A stretch of DNA of 64,000 nt from Pseudoalteromonas rubra (GCF_005887115.1 NZ_PNCJ01000023.1:108113-172112), one strand, 5' to 3'. Shown: positions 1-8,567, counted from the first letter of the stretch. A program made the numbers and translations. The notes: generated from the letters alone by a model not told the origin.

Positions 1-553
1 TGGTATATTCAACTACCACGGCTGAGCTTGTTGTATAACTGAGGCGCAAGCCCAGGTTAACAAAAACACCATTTTCATCATCTCTGAAACCGTCAAGTAG
101 TTCATAGCCCGCTTGACCATAGGCACTAATGCGTTTGGAGAAGGCGTGTTCGTACTCACCGTAAAGGCGACGTGTATCTGCTGTTGAGTTAGAGCGATTA
201 GTCGACACTTCAAACTCACCAACCTGAGCGCCAACTGCCAGGCGTCCACTGTCCGTTGAACGCAGAATGTAGCCCAGATTAAATGTCGTTTCGTCAATGT
301 CGTATTCTCCATCATCAAGATTGTCGAAGAATGCCAGGCTGTCTGAATGCTGATCAATTTTTAGTCCCATAAAGATACCGTTGGCAAATTCATAACTACC
401 CGCAATGATAAATCCCCGAGGAGCCACTGAATCCGGTGAACCATCCAGATTGGTCTTACCATAACCCACTTCCAGGAAGCTTTTACTAAGCTCAGCAGCC
501 TGAGAGCCTAAAGACGCAGTAGCCAGTAGCAGGCCTAAAATATGCTTGTTCAC
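1..553 (-). CDS. Outer-membrane beta-barrel protein, 3' part cut by window edge
   Basis: Reading frame of 184 codons running off the left edge, so the C-terminus is missing. It opens with a classic signal peptide (MNKHILGLLLATASLGSQA, cleavage near residue 19-20) and then has alternating hydrophobic/polar strands with many Gly, Tyr and Phe, such as FLEVGYG, GFIIAGSYEF and VFVNLGLRLSY, as expected of a small porin-like barrel. The start is GTG at 551-553, supported by AAAGGA seven bases upstream; no ATG serves as well. Family and substrate cannot be named from the visible part. It lies downstream of the bactofilin gene but is separated from it by a strong terminator, so it probably has its own promoter. 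Confidence 0.7.
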   Translation of the reverse strand, partial: MNKHILGLLLATASLGSQAAELSKSFLEVGYGKTNLDGSPDSVAPRGFIIAGSYEFANGIFMGLKIDQHSDSLAFFDNLDDGEYDIDETTFNLGYILRSTDSGRLAVGAQVGEFEVSTNRSNSTADTRRLYGEYEHAFSKRISAYGQAGYELLDGFRDDENGVFVNLGLRLSYTTSSAVVVEYT

Positions 554-583
554 GATATATCCTTTGAATTACTTCGGTGTGTT

Positions 584-611
584 GTAAAAAAGCGAGTATT
601 GACACTCGCTT
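584..611 (-). terminator. Rho-independent terminator after the bactofilin gene
   Basis: Arms AAGCGAGT (590-597) and ACTCGCTT (604-611) pair around a 6-nt loop. On the minus strand the stem is followed by a run of T. It ends the M23 peptidase-bactofilin transcript. Confidence 0.75.
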
Positions 612-718
612 GGTACTTCAAATGCGCAGAAATGTATCACTATCCGATACAAAAGTGAAAGGCTAAGTCTATGTTTTGTGTTATGAAATGTTATCGGTGG
701 CCTATTTTTGACGAGTGT

Positions 719-1093
719 TCAGCCTTCGCTGGCTTTATCCAGTGGGGTGACATTAGATGGCTCTGCGCGATGGTTCAGTTGACCCTGCATATGCGCACCG
801 GCCTGAATACTCAGTGTATCGTGTTCGATATCACCAGTCACTCTGGCGCTGGGCTCCAGCGTAACGCTGTCAGCGTTGATCCCGCCCTGAACTTGGCCGC
901 GCACCTGCACCTGTTTGGCGATAATATTGCCTTCTACAAGCCCAGATTCGCCAATGATCAGCTGCGCGACATTGAGGTCACCCGTGACTTTGCCATCGAT
1001 CTGAAGTTCACCGTCGCAGTGGATGTTGCCTGTGATTTCGGTGTCGGGAGAAATAAGCGAGAAAGGAAATGAATTTTTCTTTTTATTGAACAC
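719..1093 (-). CDS. Bactofilin (polymer-forming cytoskeletal protein)
   Basis: A 124-residue protein. A short Lys-rich N-terminus precedes a right-handed beta-helix core with regularly spaced Gly and hydrophobic residues (GNIHCDGELQIDGKVTGDL, then GLVEGNIIAKQVQVRGQV), ending in an unstructured tail. This is the usual size and pattern of bactofilins (DUF583), which polymerise without nucleotide and scaffold cell-wall enzymes at the inner membrane. The start is GTG at 1091-1093, which overlaps the stop of the upstream LytM/M23 peptidase by 11 bp, so translation is probably coupled. Bactofilin next to an M23 peptidase is a known pairing in cell-shape modules such as those of Helicobacter and Proteus. 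The exact role here is inferred. Confidence 0.9.
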   Translation of the reverse strand: MFNKKKNSFPFSLISPDTEITGNIHCDGELQIDGKVTGDLNVAQLIIGESGLVEGNIIAKQVQVRGQVQGGINADSVTLEPSARVTGDIEHDTLSIQAGAHMQGQLNHRAEPSNVTPLDKASEG

Positions 1094-2189
1094 GTTTAAG
1101 CACTCTTGCCAGTTTTACAGGGTTTATATGCTTTTTATCCTGTAACACCTCATAATGCAAGTGTGTACTGGTACTACGACCTGTGCTGCCCATCAGTGCA
1201 ATCACGTCTGACTGCTTGACCGTCTGGCCTTTTTTGACTTTGATGGTGTGTAAATGACCATAACGTGTGACGATACCGTTCGCATGTTTAATTTCAATAA
1301 ACTTACCGTATCCGCCATTTTTTCCTGCTCTACTGATCACCCCATCTGCCGGTGCAATGATCTGGGTTTTGTGCCAGCCTGCCATATCGACCCCTTTGTG
1401 GTAGGCACGGCGGCCTGTAATTGGGTCTTTACGAAAGCCAAATGCGCTGGAAATATAATATTTGTCGTGCGCAACAGGCATCATTTTGGGGGTGGAGTGT
1501 AATAAGTTCTCTAACTGATTGAGTTGGACAGAGTCATCGATCAGCTGGGTGTAGCGCGCATTTAACAGCGTTGCATCAACCTGGTGATAAGGACCACCCT
1601 GTGCGGAATTATTGTCGCTGCTCAAAGACAGGCCTGCTTCAGTAAATCCGGCCATTAGCTGGTTATGGCGCGCCGAAATAATCGTTTGCAATGTCTCAAG
1701 CAAAGCGGTCTGTGCATCATCCAGCTCATTGCTGTGTGCCTCAAATTCATGGCTGTCATTGATATCCCCAGCACCAGGCTGCGTGTCATTCTGTTGTGTA
1801 CTTTCTGGCAGAGATAGCGCTGCGTCTGTCTGCTCAGTGATGGACGTCGGCAGGGCACTGACAATTTCACTGAGTACAGTATGCTGTTCGTTTAAGGTGA
1901 CAAGCTGTGTATGTTGTTCAGTCAGGCGTTCGGTCAGCAGCTGTTTTTCTTTTGCCCAGGCTTGCTGTTGAGTCTGTAGTTCCGCTTGTAGGGCATTAAC
2001 CGTTTTTTGCTGTTTAAAAAACGCTGATGTACTGATAACTAACCAGGTAAGAGCGCCACAAACCAGCACTAGTGCGATAAATTGCAACCAGCCAGGCACA
2101 ACCATCAGACTAACCTGGCCATTCTGGCGCATCATTAGCTGCTTAGGTTGAAATAGCGATGTGATCAGGCGTTTGATATAGCGAAACAT
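1083..2189 (-). CDS. Membrane-anchored M23 (LytM-type) peptidase
   Basis: A 368-residue protein with one membrane span (about residues 36-59), a periplasmic coiled-coil stretch rich in Gln and Glu (about 60-115), a polar linker, and a C-terminal M23 domain (about 240-350). Both zinc motifs are intact: HKGVDMA (HxxxD, near residue 263) and HLHYEV (HxH, near 343), so it should be an active peptidoglycan endopeptidase rather than an EnvC-type activator. The next gene, a bactofilin, overlaps its end by 11 bp, which suggests the filament positions this enzyme. It has no outer-membrane or lipoprotein signal; the span should leave the catalytic domain in the periplasm. Confidence 0.9.
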   Translation of the reverse strand: MFRYIKRLITSLFQPKQLMMRQNGQVSLMVVPGWLQFIALVLVCGALTWLVISTSAFFKQQKTVNALQAELQTQQQAWAKEKQLLTERLTEQHTQLVTLNEQHTVLSEIVSALPTSITEQTDAALSLPESTQQNDTQPGAGDINDSHEFEAHSNELDDAQTALLETLQTIISARHNQLMAGFTEAGLSLSSDNNSAQGGPYHQVDATLLNARYTQLIDDSVQLNQLENLLHSTPKMMPVAHDKYYISSAFGFRKDPITGRRAYHKGVDMAGWHKTQIIAPADGVISRAGKNGGYGKFIEIKHANGIVTRYGHLHTIKVKKGQTVKQSDVIALMGSTGRSTSTHLHYEVLQDKKHINPVKLARVLKRVQ

Positions 2190-2257
2190 AACACGTAATA
2201 ATTAAAAATAACGACCCACTTTAACAATTTTTATGCAAAAAGCCAGTATTTACTTAC

Positions 2258-2287
2258 AAAAAAAAGGTGTACTTAAGCACACCTTTG
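2258..2287 (-). terminator. Rho-independent terminator after fahA
   Basis: Stem AAAGGTGT (2263-2270) with ACACCTTT (2279-2286), 8-nt loop. On the minus strand it is followed by a long T run. Confidence 0.8.
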
Positions 2288-2323
2288 TTTTGTATAGAAA
2301 AGCTTTTGCGTTTGCGATTACGA

Positions 2324-3637
2324 TTACTTCGCTGGCAGGATAGTGCCTTCGACAAAACCGAAGCCGATACGTGCAAAGCCGTTCGCTTCACACCAGCCAC
2401 GCATAATGACCTTGTCACCGTCTTCCAGGAACTTACGCTCTTCGCCATTGTCCAGAGTGATGGTCTCTTTACCGCCACGAGATAGCTCAAGCAAAGAGCC
2501 GGCTTCTTCGTGCTCCGGACCAGACTGAGTACCTGAACCCAGCATGTCGCCCGGAAGGAAATTACAGCCGTTTACTGTGTGGTGAGTGACCATTTGTGCC
2601 ACTGTCCAGTAGCTGTGCTTAAAGCTTGATTCTGACAGCTTGCTTGGCGCTGCATTGGCTTCACGCATTTTTGCGGTTTCAAGCAGTACGTCCATCTGGA
2701 TATCAAAAGCACCCGATTCACGGTTTTGTGCAGACTCAAGATACTCCAGAGGCTGAGGGTCTTGCTCATTACGGTGCCAGTTGGTGCGGTACGGCGCCAG
2801 CGCTTCTGTGGTGACAATCCACGGCGATACCGTTGAGGCAAAGTTTTTCGCCAGGAACGGACCTAACGGCTGGTATTCCCAGGCTTGCAGATCACGGGCA
2901 GACCAGTCGTTGAACAGACAGAAACCAAACACATGACTTTCGGCATCTTCAATCGAAATAGAGTCACCCAGCTCATTGCCTTTACCCAGGTAGATACCCA
3001 GCTCCAGTTCGTAGTCCAGGCGTTTACACGGACCGAAAGACGGTGTATCTGCATCTGGCGCTTTAGTCTGACCTTTAGGGCGAGGGAAGTTTTGACCTGA
3101 CACGTCAATCGATGAAGCACGGCCATGGTAACCGATTGGTACCCACTTATAGTTAGGCAGTAGAGGGTTGTCCGGACGGAACAAGCTACCTACCGCTGTA
3201 GCATGGTAGATTGAGGTGTAGAAGTCTGTGTAGTCGCCAATGTGACACGGCAGCGCATATTCAACGTCGGATTGAGTAACTAATGCCGCTTCCAATGCGC
3301 CCTGGTGCTCAGAGCCTTCACGAAGAGCACGAGATAACGCCAGACGCAGGGCAGACCAATAATTTTGACCCATACCCATAAATTCATTCAGTTTAGGCGC
3401 GTTGGCCGCTTCTACTGCGTCCTGTGCTTCACCACTGAAGATGCCTGCTGCAGCAACCACTGCTAAATCCAGTACCTGATCGCCAATGGCAACACCACCA
3501 CGGAACTCTTCGGCACTGTCTTTACGACGGAATGAGGCAAAAGGCAGGTTTTGAATTGGGAAGTCGGTGCCAGCCTGGTTGGCGCTGGCAACCCAGCTCT
3601 TCAGATTAATGTCATGCGTTTCGTTGATAAAAGACAT
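2324..3637 (-). CDS. fahA: Fumarylacetoacetase
   Basis: Hydrolyses fumarylacetoacetate to fumarate and acetoacetate, the last step of the homogentisate route of tyrosine breakdown. The 437 residues match the family length. Visible family motifs are DYTDFYTSIYHATAVG with the catalytic His, LDYELELG with the metal-binding acids, and LFNDWSARDLQAWEY with the metal Asp. The start used is ATG at 3635-3637, six codons inside the longest frame, because AAAGGA lies at the right distance before it. It lies downstream of hppD but a hairpin separates the two, so it may be partly uncoupled. No maleylacetoacetate isomerase or homogentisate dioxygenase gene is in the window. Confidence 0.95.
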   Translation of the reverse strand: MSFINETHDINLKSWVASANQAGTDFPIQNLPFASFRRKDSAEEFRGGVAIGDQVLDLAVVAAAGIFSGEAQDAVEAANAPKLNEFMGMGQNYWSALRLALSRALREGSEHQGALEAALVTQSDVEYALPCHIGDYTDFYTSIYHATAVGSLFRPDNPLLPNYKWVPIGYHGRASSIDVSGQNFPRPKGQTKAPDADTPSFGPCKRLDYELELGIYLGKGNELGDSISIEDAESHVFGFCLFNDWSARDLQAWEYQPLGPFLAKNFASTVSPWIVTTEALAPYRTNWHRNEQDPQPLEYLESAQNRESGAFDIQMDVLLETAKMREANAAPSKLSESSFKHSYWTVAQMVTHHTVNGCNFLPGDMLGSGTQSGPEHEEAGSLLELSRGGKETITLDNGEERKFLEDGDKVIMRGWCEANGFARIGFGFVEGTILPAK

Positions 3638-3735
3638 GGTCTTTCCTTTTTGCAAGTTTGAGGCTGTTCTCAGATGTGGTGATAGTGTTTTGATTTTTCA
3701 ATGCAACACCTGAGTCTCAGACAAATTAAAACGGC

Positions 3736-3771
3736 AAAAGCAGCCACAAGGCATCGCCCCAAGCTGCTTTT
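3736..3771 (-). terminator. Hairpin terminator or attenuator between hppD and fahA
   Basis: Perfect 9-bp arms AAAAGCAGC (3736-3744) and GCTGCTTTT (3763-3771) around an 18-nt loop, with A/T-rich flanks on both sides. It would stop or dampen transcription from hppD into fahA. Confidence 0.6.
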
Positions 3772-3794
3772 AATTTTCTACTCTCAAAGGAGAA

Positions 3795-4841
3795 TTAGAT
3801 CACGCCGCGGCGTTCCTGGTCACGCTCGATAGACTCGAACAGCGCCTGGAAGTTACCTTCACCGAATCCACCGTCGTCAACACGCTGGATCATCTCGATA
3901 AAGATAGGACCAAACAGGTTCTTAGTGAAGATCTGAAGCAGGTAGCAATCTTCGCTCTGGCTGTCTACCAGGATCTGATGCTCTTTGATCTTTTCACGGT
4001 CTTCTTTAACCCAAGGTACACGGTCAAAGATGGTGTCGTAGTAGTGATCAACAATGTCTAATGTTGCAATGTTAGTCTGGTCAAGCTTGTCCAGTGAGGC
4101 AACCAGGTCGTTGGTCAAAAATGCCAGGTGCTGTACGCCCGGGCCATTGTACTCGTCCAGGTACTCATCGATCTGGTTGTTGTTGTCGTCTTTACCTTCG
4201 TTAATTGGAATAGAGAAGGTGCCACACGGAGATTTCAGTGCATATGACAACAGGGCTGTTTTCTGACCTTTGATGTCGAAGTAGCGTACTTCCGTAAAGC
4301 CGAATACGTCTTTATAGAAGTTTGCCCATGTTTCCATGGTGCCTTTGTATACGTTGTTAGTCAGGTGGTCGATACGCAGGAAGCCTTTGTCCTCAACAAC
4401 CACTTGCTCTTCTAAATCAACAAAGTCTTGCTCGAAAATAGAGCCTTTATCACCGAATACATCGATGAAGTAGATCAGGCTGTCACCGATGCCGTAGATG
4501 GCCGGGTAAGGCAAGTCTTTATGAGTTGAGTCAGTGGCAGGCTTAGCACCGCGCTCAACCGCGATTTCAAACGCTTTTTGCGCGTCTTCTACACGCCAGC
4601 CCATAGAGCAAATCGCCGGACCGTGGCTCTTAGCGAACTCCGCAGAGAAACCGCCGCGCTCTTTATTCAGCAGGAAGTGAATGTCGTGCTGGTTGTAGTA
4701 TAGGATGTCTTTGTCTTTAAACTTTTTCAGTTTAGAAAAACCAAAATCGGCAAAAATCTTTTCCATGTAGTCCGCATCTGGTGTTGCGTACTCGGTAAAC
4801 TCAATGCCAACTAGGCCTAGAGGATTTGTTACTTCACTCAT
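3795..4841 (-). CDS. hppD: 4-hydroxyphenylpyruvate dioxygenase
   Basis: Converts 4-hydroxyphenylpyruvate to homogentisate with Fe(II) and O2 in the cytoplasm. The protein has 348 residues in two vicinal-oxygen-chelate domains. The three iron ligands sit in the expected contexts: RIDHLTNNV (His), VQHLAFLT (His) and PIFIEMIQR (Glu). The C-terminal helix with DDGGFGEGNFQALFESIERDQ-type sequence is also conserved. The start used is ATG at 4839-4841, 21 codons inside the longest frame, because GGGAG precedes it by about 7 bases and the protein then begins at the family position. A TyrR-like operator lies about 110-130 bp upstream. Homogentisate made here can also polymerise to brown pyomelanin if the next step is slow. 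Confidence 0.95.
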   Translation of the reverse strand: MSEVTNPLGLVGIEFTEYATPDADYMEKIFADFGFSKLKKFKDKDILYYNQHDIHFLLNKERGGFSAEFAKSHGPAICSMGWRVEDAQKAFEIAVERGAKPATDSTHKDLPYPAIYGIGDSLIYFIDVFGDKGSIFEQDFVDLEEQVVVEDKGFLRIDHLTNNVYKGTMETWANFYKDVFGFTEVRYFDIKGQKTALLSYALKSPCGTFSIPINEGKDDNNNQIDEYLDEYNGPGVQHLAFLTNDLVASLDKLDQTNIATLDIVDHYYDTIFDRVPWVKEDREKIKEHQILVDSQSEDCYLLQIFTKNLFGPIFIEMIQRVDDGGFGEGNFQALFESIERDQERRGVI

Positions 4842-4952
4842 TGTCTTACTCCCGCTTAAAAGCACTGGATCGCTATTTGTTTTGTGCTGTGGATGATTAA
4901 TCAAAATGGCAAAAAGGGGAAGCGATGGGCATGATTTAGCAAGTAGGTAAAA

Positions 4953-4970
4953 TGTAAATTCTGTCGTACA
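4953..4970. promoter_or_regulatory. TyrR-like operator box upstream of hppD
   Basis: TGTAAA, six bases, CGTACA: 10 of 12 specified positions match the known TyrR/PhhR consensus TGTAAA-N6-TTTACA with correct spacing. It lies 112-129 bp before the hppD start codon, and a TyrR homologue is encoded at 27635-29191. Binding is inferred. Confidence 0.55.
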
Positions 4971-5220
4971 AATTGTCTGGATTATACGGATCGCGTGAAC
5001 AGGATAAATTTATCGATTAAAAGGCCCTGTTTGTTCTTAAAAATGGATTGCATGACGGGTGGTTTTTCAGCAGAGTTTTCTTTATCTATCTGAAAATAAT
5101 AAACTTTAAAGTTTGACGTTGACAGCGATATCACCTTGTTAGTGATACAGAGACAGGTACAGAAGAGGCAAAATCTCGCGTTGCTGTATTGATAAGTTTA
5201 CAAGAGAGGGTTGAAAGCAG

Positions 5221-5249
5221 AAAAGCCGCACAAATTTAGTGCGGCTTTT
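5221..5249 (-). terminator. Rho-independent terminator after the POT transporter
   Basis: Perfect 11-bp arms AAAAGCCGCAC (5221-5231) and GTGCGGCTTTT (5239-5249), 7-nt loop. Confidence 0.85.
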
Positions 5250-5270
5250 ACATGAGTCAGTAATTAGAAA

Positions 5271-6707
5271 TTACTGTCTTTCGCCAGAGATCTCTAGCTC
5301 TTTCTCAAGATAGTGCTCCTGAGTATGCGGCTCATCAGTGGTTCCTTCAGCGCCGTGCATCCAGTCAACCAGCTTGTTGCTAAGCAGGTACATCGCCAGT
5401 GCAGACAGCAGTGCTGTTGCACCCAGACCAATGAAGATGCTCATGGCATTGTTCATTGCTTCCTGGCCTTCGCCGATGAAAGAACCAACAAAGCCCGCGA
5501 TTTTGTTCGCAACCGCTGTACACAGGAACCACAGACCCATTAATAATGAAGCCAGGCGCAGTGGTGCCAGTTTACTCACCATAGACAGGCCAATTGGTGA
5601 CAGACACAGCTCACCCAGCGTGTGGAACAGGTAGAAAAGTACCAGCCACATCATGCTGATCTGCAGGTTGCCGGCATCACTGCCTTCGGTGATCAGCGCC
5701 ATCATCATTGTCAAAAAGCCCAGCGCCAGGAATACCAACGCGATGGCAAACTTAACCGGAGAGTTAGGCTCACGCTTGTCCAGTTTCAGCCAGATCATGG
5801 CCACCAGTGGCGCGAAGATAATAATAAAGATAGAGTTCAGAGACTGGAACCATGACGCCGGGATTTCAAAACCCATCAGCATACGGTCGGTGTAATCAGC
5901 AGCAAACAGGTTCATCAGACCACCGGCCTGCTCAAAGCCCATCCAGAAGATAATACTGAATACACTCATAGTGAAGATAACGCGGATACGGTCTTTTTCC
6001 TGACTAGTAAGAGGCTCTTTGGTGTTGCTGTTAGATTGCTGCTGAGACAGCTTGGCTGCTGGGACCACACCGATGTCGCCCAGATATTTCTGGCTTAATA
6101 GTAGTTGCATCACAACGGAGATCACCATGCCGATACCTGCAGCGATGAAACCCGCTTGCCAGTTAATTTGTGCTGCAACATAACCTGCGATAAGTGGACC
6201 CAAGGCACCACCTAAGTTGATACCCATGTAGAAAATCGTGAAGGCACCGTCACGGCGCTTATCACCTTCCTGATACAAGTCACCAACCATAGTCGAGATG
6301 TTTGGCTTAAACAGACCGTTACCGGCACATAATAATGCCAGACCGATATAGAAAACCTGTTCTTCCATACCGGCAACCAGGCCATGCGGAATACCCATAG
6401 TAAAGTGACCTGCGGCCATCAGAATACCACCAATGATGATGGCTTTACGCTGACCCAATACGTTATCGGCTAACCAACCACCGATCAACGGGGTCAGATA
6501 GACCGCCATGGTAAAGGTACCGTACAGGCTCAGTGCGTCGGCGTTGGTCCAGCCGAAGCCGCCGTTTTGCACCTGAGCAACCAGATAAAGAACCAAGATT
6601 GCACGCATTCCGTAGTAGCCAAAGCGCTCCCACATTTCCGTGCCGAAGAGTAAGAACAGGCCTTTTGGATGGCCCAGAAACTCACCGCGATTAGGTAATG
6701 AATTCAT
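5271..6707 (-). CDS. Proton-dependent oligopeptide transporter (POT/PTR2 family)
   Basis: Inner-membrane symporter for di- and tripeptides driven by protons. The 478 residues show 12-14 hydrophobic segments. The POT signature ExxERFxYYG is present near the N-terminus as EMWERFGYYGMRAIL, and the second family motif is visible in FTIFYMGINLGGALGPLIAGY. The Glu of TM7-8 (MGFEQAGGLMNLFA) fits the usual layout. It ends in a charged cytoplasmic tail. It is probably monocistronic: its own terminator follows and about 280 bp of promoter region precede it. Its position beside hppD-fahA suggests peptide uptake feeding amino-acid breakdown, but no shared operator was seen in front of it. Confidence 0.92.
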   Translation of the reverse strand: MNSLPNRGEFLGHPKGLFLLFGTEMWERFGYYGMRAILVLYLVAQVQNGGFGWTNADALSLYGTFTMAVYLTPLIGGWLADNVLGQRKAIIIGGILMAAGHFTMGIPHGLVAGMEEQVFYIGLALLCAGNGLFKPNISTMVGDLYQEGDKRRDGAFTIFYMGINLGGALGPLIAGYVAAQINWQAGFIAAGIGMVISVVMQLLLSQKYLGDIGVVPAAKLSQQQSNSNTKEPLTSQEKDRIRVIFTMSVFSIIFWMGFEQAGGLMNLFAADYTDRMLMGFEIPASWFQSLNSIFIIIFAPLVAMIWLKLDKREPNSPVKFAIALVFLALGFLTMMMALITEGSDAGNLQISMMWLVLFYLFHTLGELCLSPIGLSMVSKLAPLRLASLLMGLWFLCTAVANKIAGFVGSFIGEGQEAMNNAMSIFIGLGATALLSALAMYLLSNKLVDWMHGAEGTTDEPHTQEHYLEKELEISGERQ

Positions 6708-6934
6708 ATTATTCCCATTTCAATCAAATGTGTTGTTTTGGCCTTAATATTATCGATGCCGAAGGTACTGTTGATGACAGTATTCAGCGGCATACTTTGA
6801 ACGGGTGGCCAGTCCCCAAATGATTCCAAGTTAGGTCAGTGTTGACTAACTATTCATTAAAAGCGCGTCAGTATACCTAGTGGGATGGCGATGGGGAAGC
6901 CTTACCAGCTGGGTGGGACGCTTTTTGTATACAA

Positions 6935-6961
6935 AAAAACCAGCCTGTCTGGCTGGTTTTT
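6935..6961 (-). terminator. Rho-independent terminator after the secreted protein gene
   Basis: Perfect 11-bp arms AAAAACCAGCC (6935-6945) and GGCTGGTTTTT (6951-6961), 5-nt loop. Confidence 0.85.
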
Positions 6962-6985
6962 GCGCATATAGAGCGAATGTTCCGG

Positions 6986-8194
6986 TTATCGGCAGAAATT
7001 GTCGACAAAAGTCAGGTCGTTAATATGCTCAGGACCTTCCATGACTAAGGTGGCAACCGCTGTGTCTGGATTCATTTGCCAGATCTGCGCATTGTTGTTG
7101 GCTTCACGACCAGAAACATACAGTTTGCCATCAGCCGTAATCGCCAGGCCAGATGCCCAGTTTACGCCGTGCTCGCCAATCTTAGTCAGCTCCATATTGC
7201 CTTCATCCAGGGTATACAGCGCCTTGCCAGTTAAAACGTAAAGGACGTTACCGTCTGCTGAGTAAGCAATATCGCCATGGCTGAAGTCATCACCCGGGTA
7301 TGACAATTTACCCAGCACGGTTTTTTCACCGCTGGTCATGTCAAAATCGTACATGTAGGTTTTACTGGTGCTACGCAGAGACACGCCATCCGGTGTAACC
7401 GCAGAGCGGTACAAAGGCCATGACGTCGCGTTGGTAATGCTGTACTGCTGGTTGCCATTCAAGTCCAGTGCCCACAAGGTGGATGCTTTGGTTTTACTGT
7501 TGGTTTGCTCCATAAAGTAAAGCACACCGTCTTTGCTGGCGATGTTCGACGCAGTGTGAGTCACGCCTGATACTTTGCTGTACTGACCGGCATCAATGTC
7601 AAAGTAATAGACATAGCCACCTTCAGCCGAGCCATAATTATTAATCCCGAACAAACCTGTTACACAGTCTGCGGTAACGGAGACGTTATCCAGCAGTGCA
7701 CCGTATGAGTCTGAGTTGCCCGCACCGACAAATTTCAGGGTACTTTCGTCGCTGTTTGCAGTGACGTTAATGGTGTAATGCTGCCAGCCACGTTGTGTGC
7801 CGTTTAGCTCTGCGATTACCTGGTCGTCCCAGTAAACGGTTGCTTTGTTGGTATCTGCATTATTGGTAACACGCGGAGAGTAGTAGAAGCTTACGACATA
7901 TTGCTTGCCGGCTTCAGTCGCAACGCTTTGGTAAGCGCTGTAGTTGCGGGTTGAATCCAGCTCCAGATATTGCTCGCCATCCTGAGCCTGAATAAGGCCA
8001 AGGCGGTTAGTCTGAATTTCAAACTTAGCTGAGCTGCGGTTCCAGCCAGGCAAGGTTTTAAACAGGCTCCATGAACCGCTGACGGCGTTTGACTGCTCAA
8101 AAGAACCGTTAGTGATCAGGTTTTCACTGGCATTTGCAGCGAAGCTGCTGATTAGGGCGGCACTCAGGCCAAGCGCAAGAACTGATAATTTCAT
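6986..8194 (-). CDS. Secreted two-domain protein: DUF642-like jelly roll plus beta-propeller-like region
   Basis: A 402-residue exported protein. The signal peptide MKLSVLALGLSAALISSFAANA is followed by a jelly-roll domain (about residues 24-175). It starts with the typical NLITNGSFE motif and contains GEQYLELDS and GALLDNVSV, the pattern of DUF642/CBM-like domains that often bind sugars. The rest has repeated short strands (VYYFDIDAG, LWALDLNGN, YMYDFDMTSG, LYTLDEGN), as in a propeller. One Cys at the domain junction and one in the C-terminal NFCR could form a disulfide. ATG at 8192-8194 is preferred over the ATG six bases earlier, because GGAG lies only one base before the earlier one and seven before this one. 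No catalytic motif is recognised. Confidence 0.7.
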   Translation of the reverse strand: MKLSVLALGLSAALISSFAANASENLITNGSFEQSNAVSGSWSLFKTLPGWNRSSAKFEIQTNRLGLIQAQDGEQYLELDSTRNYSAYQSVATEAGKQYVVSFYYSPRVTNNADTNKATVYWDDQVIAELNGTQRGWQHYTINVTANSDESTLKFVGAGNSDSYGALLDNVSVTADCVTGLFGINNYGSAEGGYVYYFDIDAGQYSKVSGVTHTASNIASKDGVLYFMEQTNSKTKASTLWALDLNGNQQYSITNATSWPLYRSAVTPDGVSLRSTSKTYMYDFDMTSGEKTVLGKLSYPGDDFSHGDIAYSADGNVLYVLTGKALYTLDEGNMELTKIGEHGVNWASGLAITADGKLYVSGREANNNAQIWQMNPDTAVATLVMEGPEHINDLTFVDNFCR

Positions 8195-8345
8195 AGACAT
8201 ACTCCAGGGCTAAATTCTATTTGTGTAAATAAAATGTTATCCCTAATCAATTTTAACTAATCCCATTTTCTTACTTTTACACGGTTTGGTCAATTAGAAA
8301 TCAAAAAATGACTGTTAGTTCCGATTTATGCCTCAGTATCAGAGG

Positions 8346-8477
8346 ATGAAAATGGTACCAAAGGATTGGTTTCTATCATTTGTGTACCTAATACTTTTAC
8401 ATGTCATCTGGACAGTCACAGTTCGCATTTTGCACAGTTTTGTATTTTGCTATGCCTGTCACAGCCATTTCGCTTAA
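8346..8477 (+). CDS. Possible small hydrophobic protein, 43 residues
   Basis: Frame ATG-AAA-ATG to TAA. AGAGG lies six bases before the second ATG (8352). The product would have a long hydrophobic stretch (WFLSFVYLILLHVIWTVTV) and a His/Cys-containing tail. It is oriented against both neighbours. Only the ribosome site and the hydrophobicity support it; it could be chance. Confidence 0.25.
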   Translation: MKMVPKDWFLSFVYLILLHVIWTVTVRILHSFVFCYACHSHFA

Positions 8478-8542
8478 TAAAAGTGCATAATGCGAAACTA
8501 AACGGTATCAGAGTCATTCACAAATGATTGGAGCAAGGAACG

Positions 8543-8567
8543 TGCCCACACTAGGCTGATGTGGGCA
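8543..8567 (-). terminator. Hairpin after the capsule-like cluster, possible terminator
   Basis: Arms TGCCCACA (8543-8550) and TGTGGGCA (8560-8567), 9-nt loop, 17 bp after the CapB-like stop codon on the minus strand. No T run follows. The same arm sequence occurs in a hairpin after ompW (30445-30465). Confidence 0.4.

Larger units (their letters stand above)
4842..5270. other. Intergenic region upstream of hppD
   Basis: No credible gene. It holds the TyrR-like box (4953-4970), a perfect 14-bp palindrome AAACTTTAAAGTTT (5101-5114), an inverted repeat TATCAC-N7-GTGATA (5129-5147) and the terminator of the peptide transporter (5221-5249). The two palindromes have no function I can assign. Confidence 0.6.

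Noticed and set aside
671..1072. 133-codon plus-strand frame over the bactofilin gene
   Set aside because: Antisense shadow of a well-supported bactofilin frame; no motif of its own.
8381..8400. TyrR-like sequence TGTACC...TTTACA upstream of the secreted-protein gene
   Set aside because: Spacing between half-sites is seven rather than six and one half-site is poor.
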